From Clostridia bacterium (GTDB taxonomy: Bacteria; Bacillota; Sulfobacillia; RBS10-35; JAJYVM01): a stretch of DNA of 41,411 bases. Within the stretch, counting starts at the first letter, position 1. Each line of letters opens with the position of its first letter. The stretch lies in contig DAHVAF010000260.1 of NCBI GenBank assembly GCA_027314765.1, positions 1-41,411 on the forward strand, written 5' to 3'. Position numbers and translations under genes: made by a program. Below, in pieces: positions 1 through 7,800 of this stretch. The notes below the pieces were generated by a model that was given only the letters and a program-made list of their open reading frames with translations, did no database searches and was not told where the DNA came from.

Positions 1-12
1 CCCGCCGCGGCG

Positions 13-158
13 GAAGTAGGCCAGCCCGGCGCGGCTCCACGGGGAACGGCGGCGCGACCACGCGGAGCCCGCCATGCGCCATCAGCACTCACACTGCGCG
101 TCGCCGGAGGATGCCGCGTCCGCGGCGGTGGAAGTAGGCCAGCCCGGCGCGGGTCCAC
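13..158. repeat. Direct repeat pair, 28 bp, spaced 118 bp
   Basis: Copies at 13–40 and 131–158 begin GAAGTAGGCC and differ at one position. The bases just upstream of each copy are also alike (a GCGGCGG-like stretch). The 118-bp period suggests the right end of a longer tandem array running out of the window. No convincing gene covers 1–274, although an open frame passes through it. The function is unknown. Confidence 0.6.
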
Positions 159-274
159 GAGCGGCGGGGAGGCGGAGATCCCTACCATTGCCGCTCGCAT
201 GCGCGCGGGGCAGACCCGCGCGCACCATCCCGGGGGAAGGAGGCCCCGGCCGCCTGCGCGAAGGCTCCACTGCC

Positions 275-1142
275 ATGCACGGGCAACCATTCCCCAAGTT
301 GGGCTCGCAGGGCGCCATTGGCGCCATTGGCGCCTTGCGCCTGAGCAGCCGCATCCTGATGGGGAGCATGCACCTGGGCCGCGAGGGCCCCGGGGCCCTC
401 GCGGCTCCCCTCAGCCGGTTCTACGAGGAGCGGGTCCACGGCGGAGCCGCGATGATCATCACGGGTGGCGTCGCGGTTTCCCGCGAGGGCGGCGGCGACC
501 ACTACTTCGTCATCACGGCGGCGGAGCAGCGCCGGATCCTGGGTGGAGTTGTCGCGTCGGTCCACGCCGCCGGCGGCAGGATCGCCATGCAGCTCTTCCA
601 TGCCGGCCGCTACACGCGCGCGTCCGAGACCGGGCTCCAGCCTGTCTCGGCGTCTGCCGTGCCTTCCCCGATCTTTCCGGATGCGCCACGGGCCCTCAGC
701 GCCGATGAGGTGGCAGCAGTCGTCCAAGCGTTCGCCCAGGCGGGCCGCTGGGCGGCCGAGCTCGGCTTCGACGCCGTGGAGGTGATGGGAATGGCGTGAC
801 GTGGCGCCGCCGGCGCGGCGCCCCGTCACCCTTCTCCGGAGAGGCGCCCGCGTCGGCGAGCGCCTGGGCCGCACCACGTGCTGGGCCCTGATGGCGGCGC
901 TGCGGCGGCGGGGCGTGGCCATGCGTACGGGGGTGGCCTGCGTGGCGATCGAGCCGGAGGGGGTGCGCCTCGCCGGCGGCGAGCTGATCCCGGCCGACAC
1001 CGTCGTCTTGGCCTGCGGCCAGGAGCCCGTGGCCCCGTACGACGGGCACCTCATCGGCGGCGCGCGCACGCCTGTCGAGCTCGACGCGCGTCGGGCCATC
1101 GAGGAGGGCGCCCGCCTCGGCGGCTCCCTCTGTGGGGGGTGA
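275..1142 (+). pseudogene. 2,4-dienoyl-CoA reductase (FadH-like / old yellow enzyme family), internally deleted remnant
   Basis: The first part (ATG 275 to TGA 799, 174 codons) is the N-terminal FMN-barrel region of an NADH:flavin oxidoreductase, with motifs SSRILMGSMHLG, FYEERVHGGAAMIITGG and QLFHAGRY. It stops just where the family continues GFDGVEIHGAHGYL. From about 822 a different frame encodes the C-terminal pyridine-nucleotide-disulphide part of the same family: VTLLRRGARVGERLGRTT, a GQEP motif, and IGGARTPVELDARRAIEEG. Intact relatives have about 650–670 residues. Some 370 residues are missing, including the catalytic part of the barrel, the iron-sulphur cysteines and the first dinucleotide-binding fold, and the two pieces are out of frame. 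This cannot be a working reductase. An alternative upstream ATG at 74 would add only low-complexity residues. Confidence 0.85.
379..404. repeat. 26-bp perfect palindrome
   Basis: Positions 379–391 (beginning CCGCGAGGG) are the exact reverse complement of 392–404, with no spacer. It lies inside the decayed dienoyl-CoA reductase gene, where it encodes GREGPGALA. It may be a chance product of high GC or an extruding or inserted palindrome. Confidence 0.7.
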
Positions 1143-2148
1143 TCCGGTTGAGGTCAGCAGCCCCGCGGGCGGCGTCGGCATCCTGGGACTGGGGGCCGTT
1201 CTGCCGGAGCATGCCGTCAGCCACGACGAGCTGGCCCAGCGCCTGGACACCAGCGACGAGTGGATCCGGACGCGGACCGGGATCGCCGAGCGGCGGTACG
1301 CGGCCGCTGAGGTGGCCACGTCCGATCTGGCGGTGGCCGCGGCACGCGCCGCTCTGGCCGACGCGGGCCTGACGGCCGGCCAGCTCGACTGGGTCATCTG
1401 CGCCACGACATCGCCCGACAACCCCTTCCCCGCCACGGCATCGCGCGTGCAGGCCGCGCTCGGGGCACGGCATGCCGCCGCCTTCGACCTGATGGCCTGC
1501 TGCTCCGGGTGGCTACATGGCGTGGCCCTGCTGCAGGGGCTGATCCGCGCGGGCTCCTGCCACCACGGCCTCATCGTCGGCGCCGAGGTGCTGAGCCGCA
1601 TCATCAACTGGCAGGACCGCTCGACGGCCGTCCTGGTCGGGGACGGGGCCGGGGCGGCGGTTCTCGGGCCCGTCGCGGAAGGCGCCGGCATCCTGTCCGT
1701 TCTGGCCGGATCCGACGGCGACGGCTACGAGCACATCATCATGCCGGCGGGCGGCAGCCGCATGCCCGCGACCGCCGAGACCGCGCAGGCGGGGCTCAAC
1801 GCCTTCCATATGAATGGCCGCGACGTGTTCAAGTGGGCGGTGCGCCAGGTGCCGGAGGCCGCGGAGCGGGCCCTGGAGCTGGCCGGACTCAGGGTGGGGG
1901 ACATCGATCTCTTCGTCCCCCACCAGGCCAACCTGCGCATCATCGACGCCGCCGTGGAGCGGCTGGGCATCCCGGCGGGGCGGACCTGGGTCAACATCCA
2001 GCGATACGGCAACATTTCTGCCGCGTGCATCCCGGTCGGCCTCTGCGAGGCCCGGGCGGAGGGGCGCCTGAAGGCCGGCGACCGGCTGCTGACCGTTGCG
2101 TTCGGCGGTGGCCTCACCTGGGCGGCCGCCGTGATGCACTGGATCTGA
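1132..2148 (+). CDS. 3-oxoacyl-ACP synthase III-like ketosynthase (FabH family)
   Basis: This thiolase-fold condensing enzyme has 338 residues, the usual FabH length. FabH enzymes condense an acyl-CoA with malonyl-ACP to start fatty acid synthesis; relatives start polyketides or transfer acyl groups. The Cys-His-Asn triad is visible: Cys124 in ACCSGW, His264 in PHQANLRII and Asn294 in YGNISAA. The acyl-CoA entry arginines (WIRTRTGI) and the C-terminal GGGLTWAA loop are present. The GTG start at 1132 overlaps the tail of the pseudogene and has no clear ribosome binding site, so the true start is uncertain; the conserved fold begins near residue 15 (GVGILGLGA). It lies 84 bp upstream of the HMG-CoA reductase gene, from which a separate promoter divides it. 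No acpP, fabD or fabF lies nearby, so it may serve a side pathway rather than bulk fatty acid synthesis. Confidence 0.85.
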   Translation: MGGDPVEVSSPAGGVGILGLGAVLPEHAVSHDELAQRLDTSDEWIRTRTGIAERRYAAAEVATSDLAVAAARAALADAGLTAGQLDWVICATTSPDNPFPATASRVQAALGARHAAAFDLMACCSGWLHGVALLQGLIRAGSCHHGLIVGAEVLSRIINWQDRSTAVLVGDGAGAAVLGPVAEGAGILSVLAGSDGDGYEHIIMPAGGSRMPATAETAQAGLNAFHMNGRDVFKWAVRQVPEAAERALELAGLRVGDIDLFVPHQANLRIIDAAVERLGIPAGRTWVNIQRYGNISAACIPVGLCEARAEGRLKAGDRLLTVAFGGGLTWAAAVMHWI

Positions 2149-2172
2149 GATGCTCGTCTCCCGTGGTTTGCG

Positions 2173-2201
2173 TTGGCAATGACCGAGGCTTCGGCTAGAA
2201 T
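2173..2201 (+). promoter_or_regulatory. Sigma-A-type promoter for the HMG-CoA reductase operon
   Basis: A -35 box TTGGCA (2173–2178) and a -10 box TAGAAT (2196–2201) are separated by exactly 17 bp, between the fabH-like stop and the HMG-CoA reductase start. This is the best consensus match I found in the window. A GGAGGTG ribosome binding site follows at 2221–2227. Confidence 0.65.
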
Positions 2202-2232
2202 CAGTTGATGGTCCACCGGCGGAGGTGAACGC

Positions 2233-3597
2233 GTGGCGGTGGGACGCACCTGGCCCCATAAGAACGGTCCGGCCGACGTGCGGGCGCGGCGGGATACGCT
2301 CCGTAGCTTGCCCGGCTGGTCCGCCGCCGATGACTTTATCTTCGACTGGCCGGTGGAGCCGGCGCCGTTTCTGGCCATGCAGGAGTGCACGGTCGGGTAT
2401 GTGGCGCTGCCGGTGGCGGTCGTCGGCCCCATGCCGCTGGAAATGGGCCGTTACGAGACGGAGCCGGACGGCGAGCTGCGCGAGGTGGGCCGCACGGCGG
2501 ACCAGGTCTACGTGCCGCTCGCCCACACCGAGGGCAGCCTATCCATGTCGGTTCTGCGCGGCGTCAACGCCACCAGGCCGCGGGGGATCCGGACGTATGT
2601 CCTCGCCGACGGAATCACCCGCGACTGCTGCTTCGTATTTGGCGACAGCGCGCAGGCGCTGTCGCTCGCAAACTGGCTGCGCGGGCGCGAAGCCGAGATG
2701 CAGGCGTGGCTTGACCACCCCGATAACGGCTTCGGGCGGCCGTCCGGGGCCGTGGCGCCCATCAGCCGGCACGCGCGGCTGCGCCGGCTCGGGACGTTCG
2801 TCGTCGGCGCCATGTGCCACGTGCTGCTGCGGTTCACGACCGGCGACGCCTGCGGACCGAACATGATCACGCGCAACGCCTTTGCGCTCGCCCACGGGTT
2901 CATCGTGGAGCGCTTCTGCGCGCAGACCGGCATCCGGCCCCAGCGCTTCGCCCTCGAGGCGAACATGGGCGGCGACAAGAAGCCGAGCTTTCAGTACTTC
3001 CATGAGGGCCACGGCAAGACGGTGCTCGCCGAGGCCGTCATCGACGCGCCGACGCTGCGGCGGGTGCTGCGCGTGCGGCCGCACGACCTCATGGAGCTCC
3101 AGACGCTTGGGCTGCACGGCAGCCACGCGAGCGGCATGCAGTCCTTCGCGTTCACGCCCGCCTCGGCCGTGGCGGCCGTGTTCGCGGCCACCGGCCAGGA
3201 CCTCGGCATGGTGGGCACCAGCAGCATGGCGCACGGCACCGTGCAGGCCGTCGAGGTGGACGGGGTGCCGGCCGTCCATTTCAGCCTGCGGCTCTCGGGT
3301 CTGGAGGTCGGCACGATCGGGGGCGGCACGCACCTGCCGCACGTGCGGGCCTATCTGCGGATGCTGGGCTGCGACGGCGCGGGCCGGGTGCATCGCTTCG
3401 CGCAGATCATCGTGGCCACGGCGCTCTGCCTGGAGATCTCGGCCGGAGCGGCCATGGCCACAGACGATAGCCGCAACTTTTACGAGGCCCATCTCGAGCG
3501 AGGAGGATTGCGCCTGGAACAGGCGGAATCAGCCCTTTCGGGCAATGGCGGCCCCATGGCTGCACGAGCGCCGCGGGAGAGGAGGGCGAAGGTTTGA
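2233..3597 (+). CDS. Hydroxymethylglutaryl-CoA reductase
   Basis: HMG-CoA reductase reduces HMG-CoA to mevalonate, the committed step of the mevalonate route to isoprenoids. Family blocks appear in order: CTVGYVALPVAVVGP (52–66), HTEGSL with catalytic Glu100, RFTTGDACGPNM (200–211), GGDKKPS with catalytic Lys249, AATGQD with Asp323, VGTIGGGTHLP (359–369), and a C-terminal AH with His420. The layout resembles class I enzymes, but CGPNM replaces the usual MGMNM of the cofactor loop and no membrane anchor is present. GTG 2233 is preceded by GGAGGTG with five bases of spacing. The gene has its own promoter at 2173–2201, and its stop overlaps the TTG start of the next gene, so the two are probably co-translated. 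No other mevalonate enzymes lie in the window, so the role of the mevalonate product cannot be told from here. Confidence 0.92.
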   Translation: MAVGRTWPHKNGPADVRARRDTLRSLPGWSAADDFIFDWPVEPAPFLAMQECTVGYVALPVAVVGPMPLEMGRYETEPDGELREVGRTADQVYVPLAHTEGSLSMSVLRGVNATRPRGIRTYVLADGITRDCCFVFGDSAQALSLANWLRGREAEMQAWLDHPDNGFGRPSGAVAPISRHARLRRLGTFVVGAMCHVLLRFTTGDACGPNMITRNAFALAHGFIVERFCAQTGIRPQRFALEANMGGDKKPSFQYFHEGHGKTVLAEAVIDAPTLRRVLRVRPHDLMELQTLGLHGSHASGMQSFAFTPASAVAAVFAATGQDLGMVGTSSMAHGTVQAVEVDGVPAVHFSLRLSGLEVGTIGGGTHLPHVRAYLRMLGCDGAGRVHRFAQIIVATALCLEISAGAAMATDDSRNFYEAHLERGGLRLEQAESALSGNGGPMAARAPRERRAKV

Positions 3598-4619
3598 TTC
3601 AGATCATGCCGAAGGTGGACCGGCAGGACCTCTTCATCCGGCTGTTTCACAAGGCGGTCGGCAGCCAGTGGTCGTCAGACGACGTCGACTGGGAGGCGCC
3701 GCTCGGGCTGGAGCCGCGCCAGGCCGTCGCCCTGACCCGCGTGCTGACGCCAGTGTACCTCGGTGAGCAGACGGCGATGCTGGGTGCATCGGCCGCGCTG
3801 CCCCAGCTGGCGGCCGCCGGGCAGACCTCGGCCCAGCTTTACCTAGCGACCTTTCTGATGGACGAGGCGCGCCATTTCGAGGCGCTGACGCAGCTGTACC
3901 AGCGGCTGAACCACAACCCCGTCTCCATCCGCGAGGTCCCGGAGATGCTGCGCTACCACCACCGGCTGCGCCAGGGTGACCGCATCGACTGGCTCTGGGG
4001 CATCCTGATCTCCGACCTTTTCGCGCGCCAGTTCTACTTCGGCTTCGCCAAGGTCCAGCCGGCGGCGCTGTTCGGACAGATGTCGGCGAGGATCCTGGTC
4101 GACGAGTCGCGCCATCAGGCGTTTGCCCACACGTACCTGAAGCAGGCGATGCCGAGCCTGCCGCCCGAGCGGCGGCAGGGGCTGCGCGACATGCAGTCCG
4201 AGTTGCTGCGCACCATGGAGGCCATCAACCAGCGGCTGCACGACGACACCGAGGCCCTCGGCCTGGACGGCCACGCCTTCATCGGTGAGCTCATCGCCCA
4301 GATTGAGGCGCACAGCAAGAGCATCGGCCTGTATGACGACGACGCCGAGGGCGGGGGGACCGGGTCGGGCAACCATGCCGCCTGGGCCCGCCTGATCGAG
4401 CGCAAGCGCGCGATCTCGCTGCGGTCCGGGGGCCTTGTGTGGCCGCGCACCGACGCGGTGGCCCTTGACCCGGAGGAGCGGGAGGATCTCGCGCGGGGCA
4501 AGGCGTCGCGGCGGCGCTACCATTACTTCGATCTGCACGGGCTGGCGCGGGACTGCGGGCAGTGCGTGATCGCGCTGCTCTGCCGCAGCCGCGCCGTGCA
4601 GGCCGGCTGCACGATCTAG
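3594..4619 (+). CDS. Ferritin-like diiron protein, R2 / R2-like oxidase type
   Basis: This 341-residue helical protein carries two ExxH pairs typical of diiron four-helix bundles: Glu91–His94 (DEARHFEAL) and Glu171–His174 (DESRHQAFA). Glu58 (YLGEQTAM) is the likely first-helix ligand. The whole resembles the ribonucleotide reductase R2 and R2-like ligand-binding oxidase superfamily. In helix 3, where these families normally supply a glutamate, I see ISDLFARQFYFG; Asp141 or Gln146 would have to replace it. The C-terminus carries a cysteine cluster, C321-x2-C324-x5-C330-x8-C339, which is unusual for the family. The TTG start overlaps the HMG-CoA reductase stop (TTGA) and follows an AGGAGGG site by six bases; ATG 3606 is an alternative. 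The substrate is unknown. It is unlikely to be a true R2, since no R1 subunit gene is near. Confidence 0.65.
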   Translation: MIQIMPKVDRQDLFIRLFHKAVGSQWSSDDVDWEAPLGLEPRQAVALTRVLTPVYLGEQTAMLGASAALPQLAAAGQTSAQLYLATFLMDEARHFEALTQLYQRLNHNPVSIREVPEMLRYHHRLRQGDRIDWLWGILISDLFARQFYFGFAKVQPAALFGQMSARILVDESRHQAFAHTYLKQAMPSLPPERRQGLRDMQSELLRTMEAINQRLHDDTEALGLDGHAFIGELIAQIEAHSKSIGLYDDDAEGGGTGSGNHAAWARLIERKRAISLRSGGLVWPRTDAVALDPEEREDLARGKASRRRYHYFDLHGLARDCGQCVIALLCRSRAVQAGCTI

Positions 4620-4641
4620 TCGCTGGGACTTGGACCCGACG

Positions 4642-4677
4642 CCAAGGGCCGCCCGCCATCGGGCGGCCCTTGGTGTT
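4642..4677 (+). terminator. Intrinsic terminator after the HMG-CoA reductase operon
   Basis: A perfect 14-bp stem (4642–4655 with 4660–4673) closes a four-base CCAT loop and is followed by TGTTTC. It lies 22 bp after the stop of the diiron protein gene, so the HMG-CoA reductase unit ends here. Confidence 0.85.
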
Positions 4678-4980
4678 TCGGCCACGGGCCGGCGCGTGCC
4701 GGCGGCGGCACCGTCCGGCCGCACGGGAGCCATGGGCTCGTGACCAAACGTCGCCATGCGGGTGGCGACCGGCGCAGGGCAGCCGCTGAGGCAATATACC
4801 TGGGCGGTGGGCGCGGCCAGGGAAGCCGTGCGCCGGCCCGGACAGGCCGCGCGCGCCCGAAGGAAATAGGGTGGGGGCATCAGAGGCCCTGCCCACGGAA
4901 GACGATACCGTGCAAGGGCGCGCGGAGGCGCCGGTGTTATACTGGCCGGCAGTGAGGTAGGGATCGTTCTGAGCAGAGGT
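4678..4980 (+). other. Structured leader ahead of topA, with a possible -10 box
   Basis: No gene is evident between the terminator and topA. The stretch holds several short hairpins: 4696–4701 with 4706–4711, 4727–4731 with 4735–4739, and 4750–4755 with 4764–4769. A TATACT hexamer at 4938–4943 could be the -10 box for topA, but I find no good -35 box. I compared the leader by eye with known riboswitch consensus sequences and found no match. Confidence 0.35.
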
Positions 4981-7800
4981 TTGCTGATCGTCGAGTCGCC
5001 CGCCAAGGCCAAGACGATTGAGAAGTTTCTCGGGCGCCGCTACGCGGTGGCGGCGTCGATGGGGCATGTGCGCGACCTGCCGCGCAGCCAGCTCGGCGTC
5101 GACGCGGAGCAGGGCTTTGAGCCCCGCTACATCACCATCCGGGGCAAGGGGCCCGTGCTGGCCGAGCTGCGCGAGCGCGTGAAGAAGGCCGACCGCGTGC
5201 TGCTTGCGACCGACCCCGACCGCGAGGGCGAGGCGATCTCCTGGCATCTGTGCCAGGCGCTCGGGCTGCCGGAGGCCGGGGCGGTGCGCATCACCTTCCA
5301 CGAGATCACCAAGGAGGCCGTGCAGCGGGCGCTGGCCGCCCCGCGGCCCATCGACCACCAGCTGGTGCTGGCGCAGCAGGCGCGCCGGGTGCTGGACCGC
5401 CTCGTCGGCTACAAGCTCAGCCCGCTGCTCTGGAAGAAGGTGCGCGGCGGGCTGTCGGCCGGGCGCGTGCAGTCGGTCGCGGTGCGGCTGATCGTCGACC
5501 GCGAGCAGGAGCGGCAGGCCTTTCAGCCCGAGGAGTACTGGTCGCTGACGGCGCGGCTCAGCCCGGACGGCGACCGGCCGGCCGTGTTTCCCGCCCGCTA
5601 CCACGGGGTCGGCGGCCAGCGCGTCGAGCTGAAGAGCAAGGCACAGGTCGACGGCATCATGGCCGAGGTGGAGCGTGGAGGCCGGGTGCTGCGCGTGGCG
5701 CGCGTGGCGCGTCGTGAGCGGCGCCGCAATCCGGCGCCGCCCTTTACGACCGCCTCCCTTCAGCAGGAAGCCTCGCGGAAGCTGGGCTTCGGGGTCGCAC
5801 GCACCATGCGGGTGGCGCAGCAGCTCTACGAGGGGCTCGCGGTCGGCGGCCAGCACGTCGGCCTGGTGTCGTACATCCGCACGGACTCCGTCCGGGTGGC
5901 GGAGCAGGCGCAGGGCGAGGCGGCCGAGTACGTCAAGGGGCGGTGGGGCGAGGCGTTCGCGTTTCCGCGCCAGGGAAGCGCGCGGGCGGGGGCGCAGGAC
6001 GCGCACGAGGCCATCCGGCCGACGTCCGTCATGCGGACGCCCGAGTCGCTGGGCAGCGCGCTGTCGCGCGACCAGGCCCGGCTCTACCGGCTGATCTGGG
6101 AGCGCTTCTTGGCCAGCCAGATGGCGGCGGCGGTGTACGACACCGTGACGGCGGACGTGGTGGCGGGCGGCGCCGATGCGCCGGCGGGGGCGGTGGCGGA
6201 CGACGCCCATGTCTTCCGGGCCACGGGTTCGACCATCAAGTTCGCCGGGTTCATGACCGTGTACGTCGAGGGCCGCGACGAGCGGCCGGCGGCGGGTACG
6301 GCGGAGGCCGCGGAGGCGGAGGAAGAGGAGGAGCACGTGCTGCCGGAGCTGGTGCCGGGACAGGCCGTGCGCCTGCTGGACCTGGAGCCGCAGCAGCACT
6401 TCACCGAGCCGCCGCCGCGCTACACCGAGGCCATGCTGGTGCGGGCGCTGGAGGAGAAGGGGATCGGGCGGCCGAGCACCTACGCGCCCATCATCGAGAC
6501 CATCCAGCAGCGCGGCTACGTGGGCAAGGAGGACCGGCGGCTGATGCCGACGGAGCTCGGCGTCGTCGTCACCGAGCTTTTGAAGGAGTACTTCCCAAGC
6601 GTCGTGGACGTGGCGTTCACGGCGGAGATGGAGAGCGAGCTCGACTCCGTGGAGTCCGGGGAGCGGAACTGGCAGCGGGTCGTGGGCGACTTCTACGAGC
6701 CGTTCGCCGGTATGCTGGCGCGGGCCGAGGAGGGGATCGGCAAGGTCGAGCTGGCCGAGGACCAGGTCACCGACGAGGTCTGCGAGGTGTGCGGGCGGCC
6801 GATGGCCGTGCGCCACGGGCGGTTTGGGCCGTTCCTGGCCTGCACCGGCTATCCCGAGTGCAACCACACCAAGCCCATCCTGCAGAAGACGGGTGTGCAG
6901 TGTCCGCGCTGCGGCGGCGACCTGGTCGCGCGGCGCAGCCGGCGGGGGCGGACCTTTTACGGGTGCTCCCGGTACCCCGAGTGCGACTTCGTGGCGTGGC
7001 AGCGGCCGGTTGGCCTCTGCCCGGTCTGCGGCGACCTGATGGTGGAGCGCCGCGGGCGCGAGGGCACGCGCTGGGCGCAGTGCCTGAACGCCGCCTGCGA
7101 CCATCGCGAGGGCATCGACGGCGAATCGGTGGTCGTCCCCGTGGGCGCCACCGGCACCCACGGGGACGAGTCGGCCGGGGCGGCTGGCGCGAACGGCGCC
7201 AGCGGCGTCCGGGCAGCCGCGGGCAGCGATGGCGGGAGCCATGGCACGCGCGGGACGGCGGGGTCCAGGGGAACGACGGCAGGGACGGGGCGCAGGCCAG
7301 GTGGCGCCGGGCGGGCGAGGGCCGCGGGCGGGGCAGGGCGGTCGGCTGCAGGCGTAGCGCCTCGGCGGTCTGGCAGTGGACGGCCGGCAGGCGGGCCCGG
7401 GGCGCGCAAAGCCGGTGGCGCGGCGGCCCGGAGCGCGGGAAATGGCACCGCGAGTGGCGGGCGGGCTGGGAGGGTGGCAGCAAAGCCGGGGGCACCTGCG
7501 GCGCAACCGTCGGCCAACGGGGCGGCCAGCGGCGGAGGCGCGAGCCAGAAGCGGGCCACGGGCACTGGAGCCACCTCCGGCGGTGCGACGGCGCGGCGTA
7601 CGGCCAAGACGGGGGCCACCGGCGGGCGCGCGCGGACCGGGGCGCGGGCGGCCGCGGCCGGTTCCGGCACCAGGGGCAAGGCCGTGCGCAAGCCCGCGGC
7701 ACGGAGCCGGAGCACCAGGGCGGGAACGCGCTCGGCGATGCGGCCGGGCAGCTCCACAGGCCGGCGCCGGGCCAAGCCGGGCGACGCCCCGCAGGCATGA
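4981..7800 (+). CDS. topA: DNA topoisomerase I (type IA)
   Basis: Topoisomerase I relaxes negative supercoils through a transient 5'-phosphotyrosine link. The Toprim domain opens with LIVESPAKAKTIEKFLG and carries the acidic triad Asp78, Asp80 and Glu82 (TDPDREGE). The catalytic tyrosine is Tyr298 in YIRTDS. Three C-terminal zinc ribbons start at Cys601, Cys641 and about Cys680, each with CxxC and a matching downstream cysteine pair. From about residue 720 to 939 an unusual Gly/Ala/Ser/Arg/Lys-rich disordered tail follows, making the protein longer than the usual 690–850 residues. TTG 4981 is the first recognised start, but relatives have a few more residues and an in-frame CTG at 4969 is better placed behind GAGGTAGGG, so the start is uncertain. 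The ATGA overlap with xerC suggests coupling. Confidence 0.95.
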   Translation: MLIVESPAKAKTIEKFLGRRYAVAASMGHVRDLPRSQLGVDAEQGFEPRYITIRGKGPVLAELRERVKKADRVLLATDPDREGEAISWHLCQALGLPEAGAVRITFHEITKEAVQRALAAPRPIDHQLVLAQQARRVLDRLVGYKLSPLLWKKVRGGLSAGRVQSVAVRLIVDREQERQAFQPEEYWSLTARLSPDGDRPAVFPARYHGVGGQRVELKSKAQVDGIMAEVERGGRVLRVARVARRERRRNPAPPFTTASLQQEASRKLGFGVARTMRVAQQLYEGLAVGGQHVGLVSYIRTDSVRVAEQAQGEAAEYVKGRWGEAFAFPRQGSARAGAQDAHEAIRPTSVMRTPESLGSALSRDQARLYRLIWERFLASQMAAAVYDTVTADVVAGGADAPAGAVADDAHVFRATGSTIKFAGFMTVYVEGRDERPAAGTAEAAEAEEEEEHVLPELVPGQAVRLLDLEPQQHFTEPPPRYTEAMLVRALEEKGIGRPSTYAPIIETIQQRGYVGKEDRRLMPTELGVVVTELLKEYFPSVVDVAFTAEMESELDSVESGERNWQRVVGDFYEPFAGMLARAEEGIGKVELAEDQVTDEVCEVCGRPMAVRHGRFGPFLACTGYPECNHTKPILQKTGVQCPRCGGDLVARRSRRGRTFYGCSRYPECDFVAWQRPVGLCPVCGDLMVERRGREGTRWAQCLNAACDHREGIDGESVVVPVGATGTHGDESAGAAGANGASGVRAAAGSDGGSHGTRGTAGSRGTTAGTGRRPGGAGRARAAGGAGRSAAGVAPRRSGSGRPAGGPGARKAGGAAARSAGNGTASGGRAGRVAAKPGAPAAQPSANGAASGGGASQKRATGTGATSGGATARRTAKTGATGGRARTGARAAAAGSGTRGKAVRKPAARSRSTRAGTRSAMRPGSSTGRRRAKPGDAPQA

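Noticed and set aside
4690..4960. A possible ZTP, c-di-AMP, cobalamin or second c-di-GMP riboswitch before topA, on either strand
   Set aside because: Short fragments resemble individual motifs, such as CGTGACC and CCTGGGC, but the order and the invariant bases do not fit any of these families.
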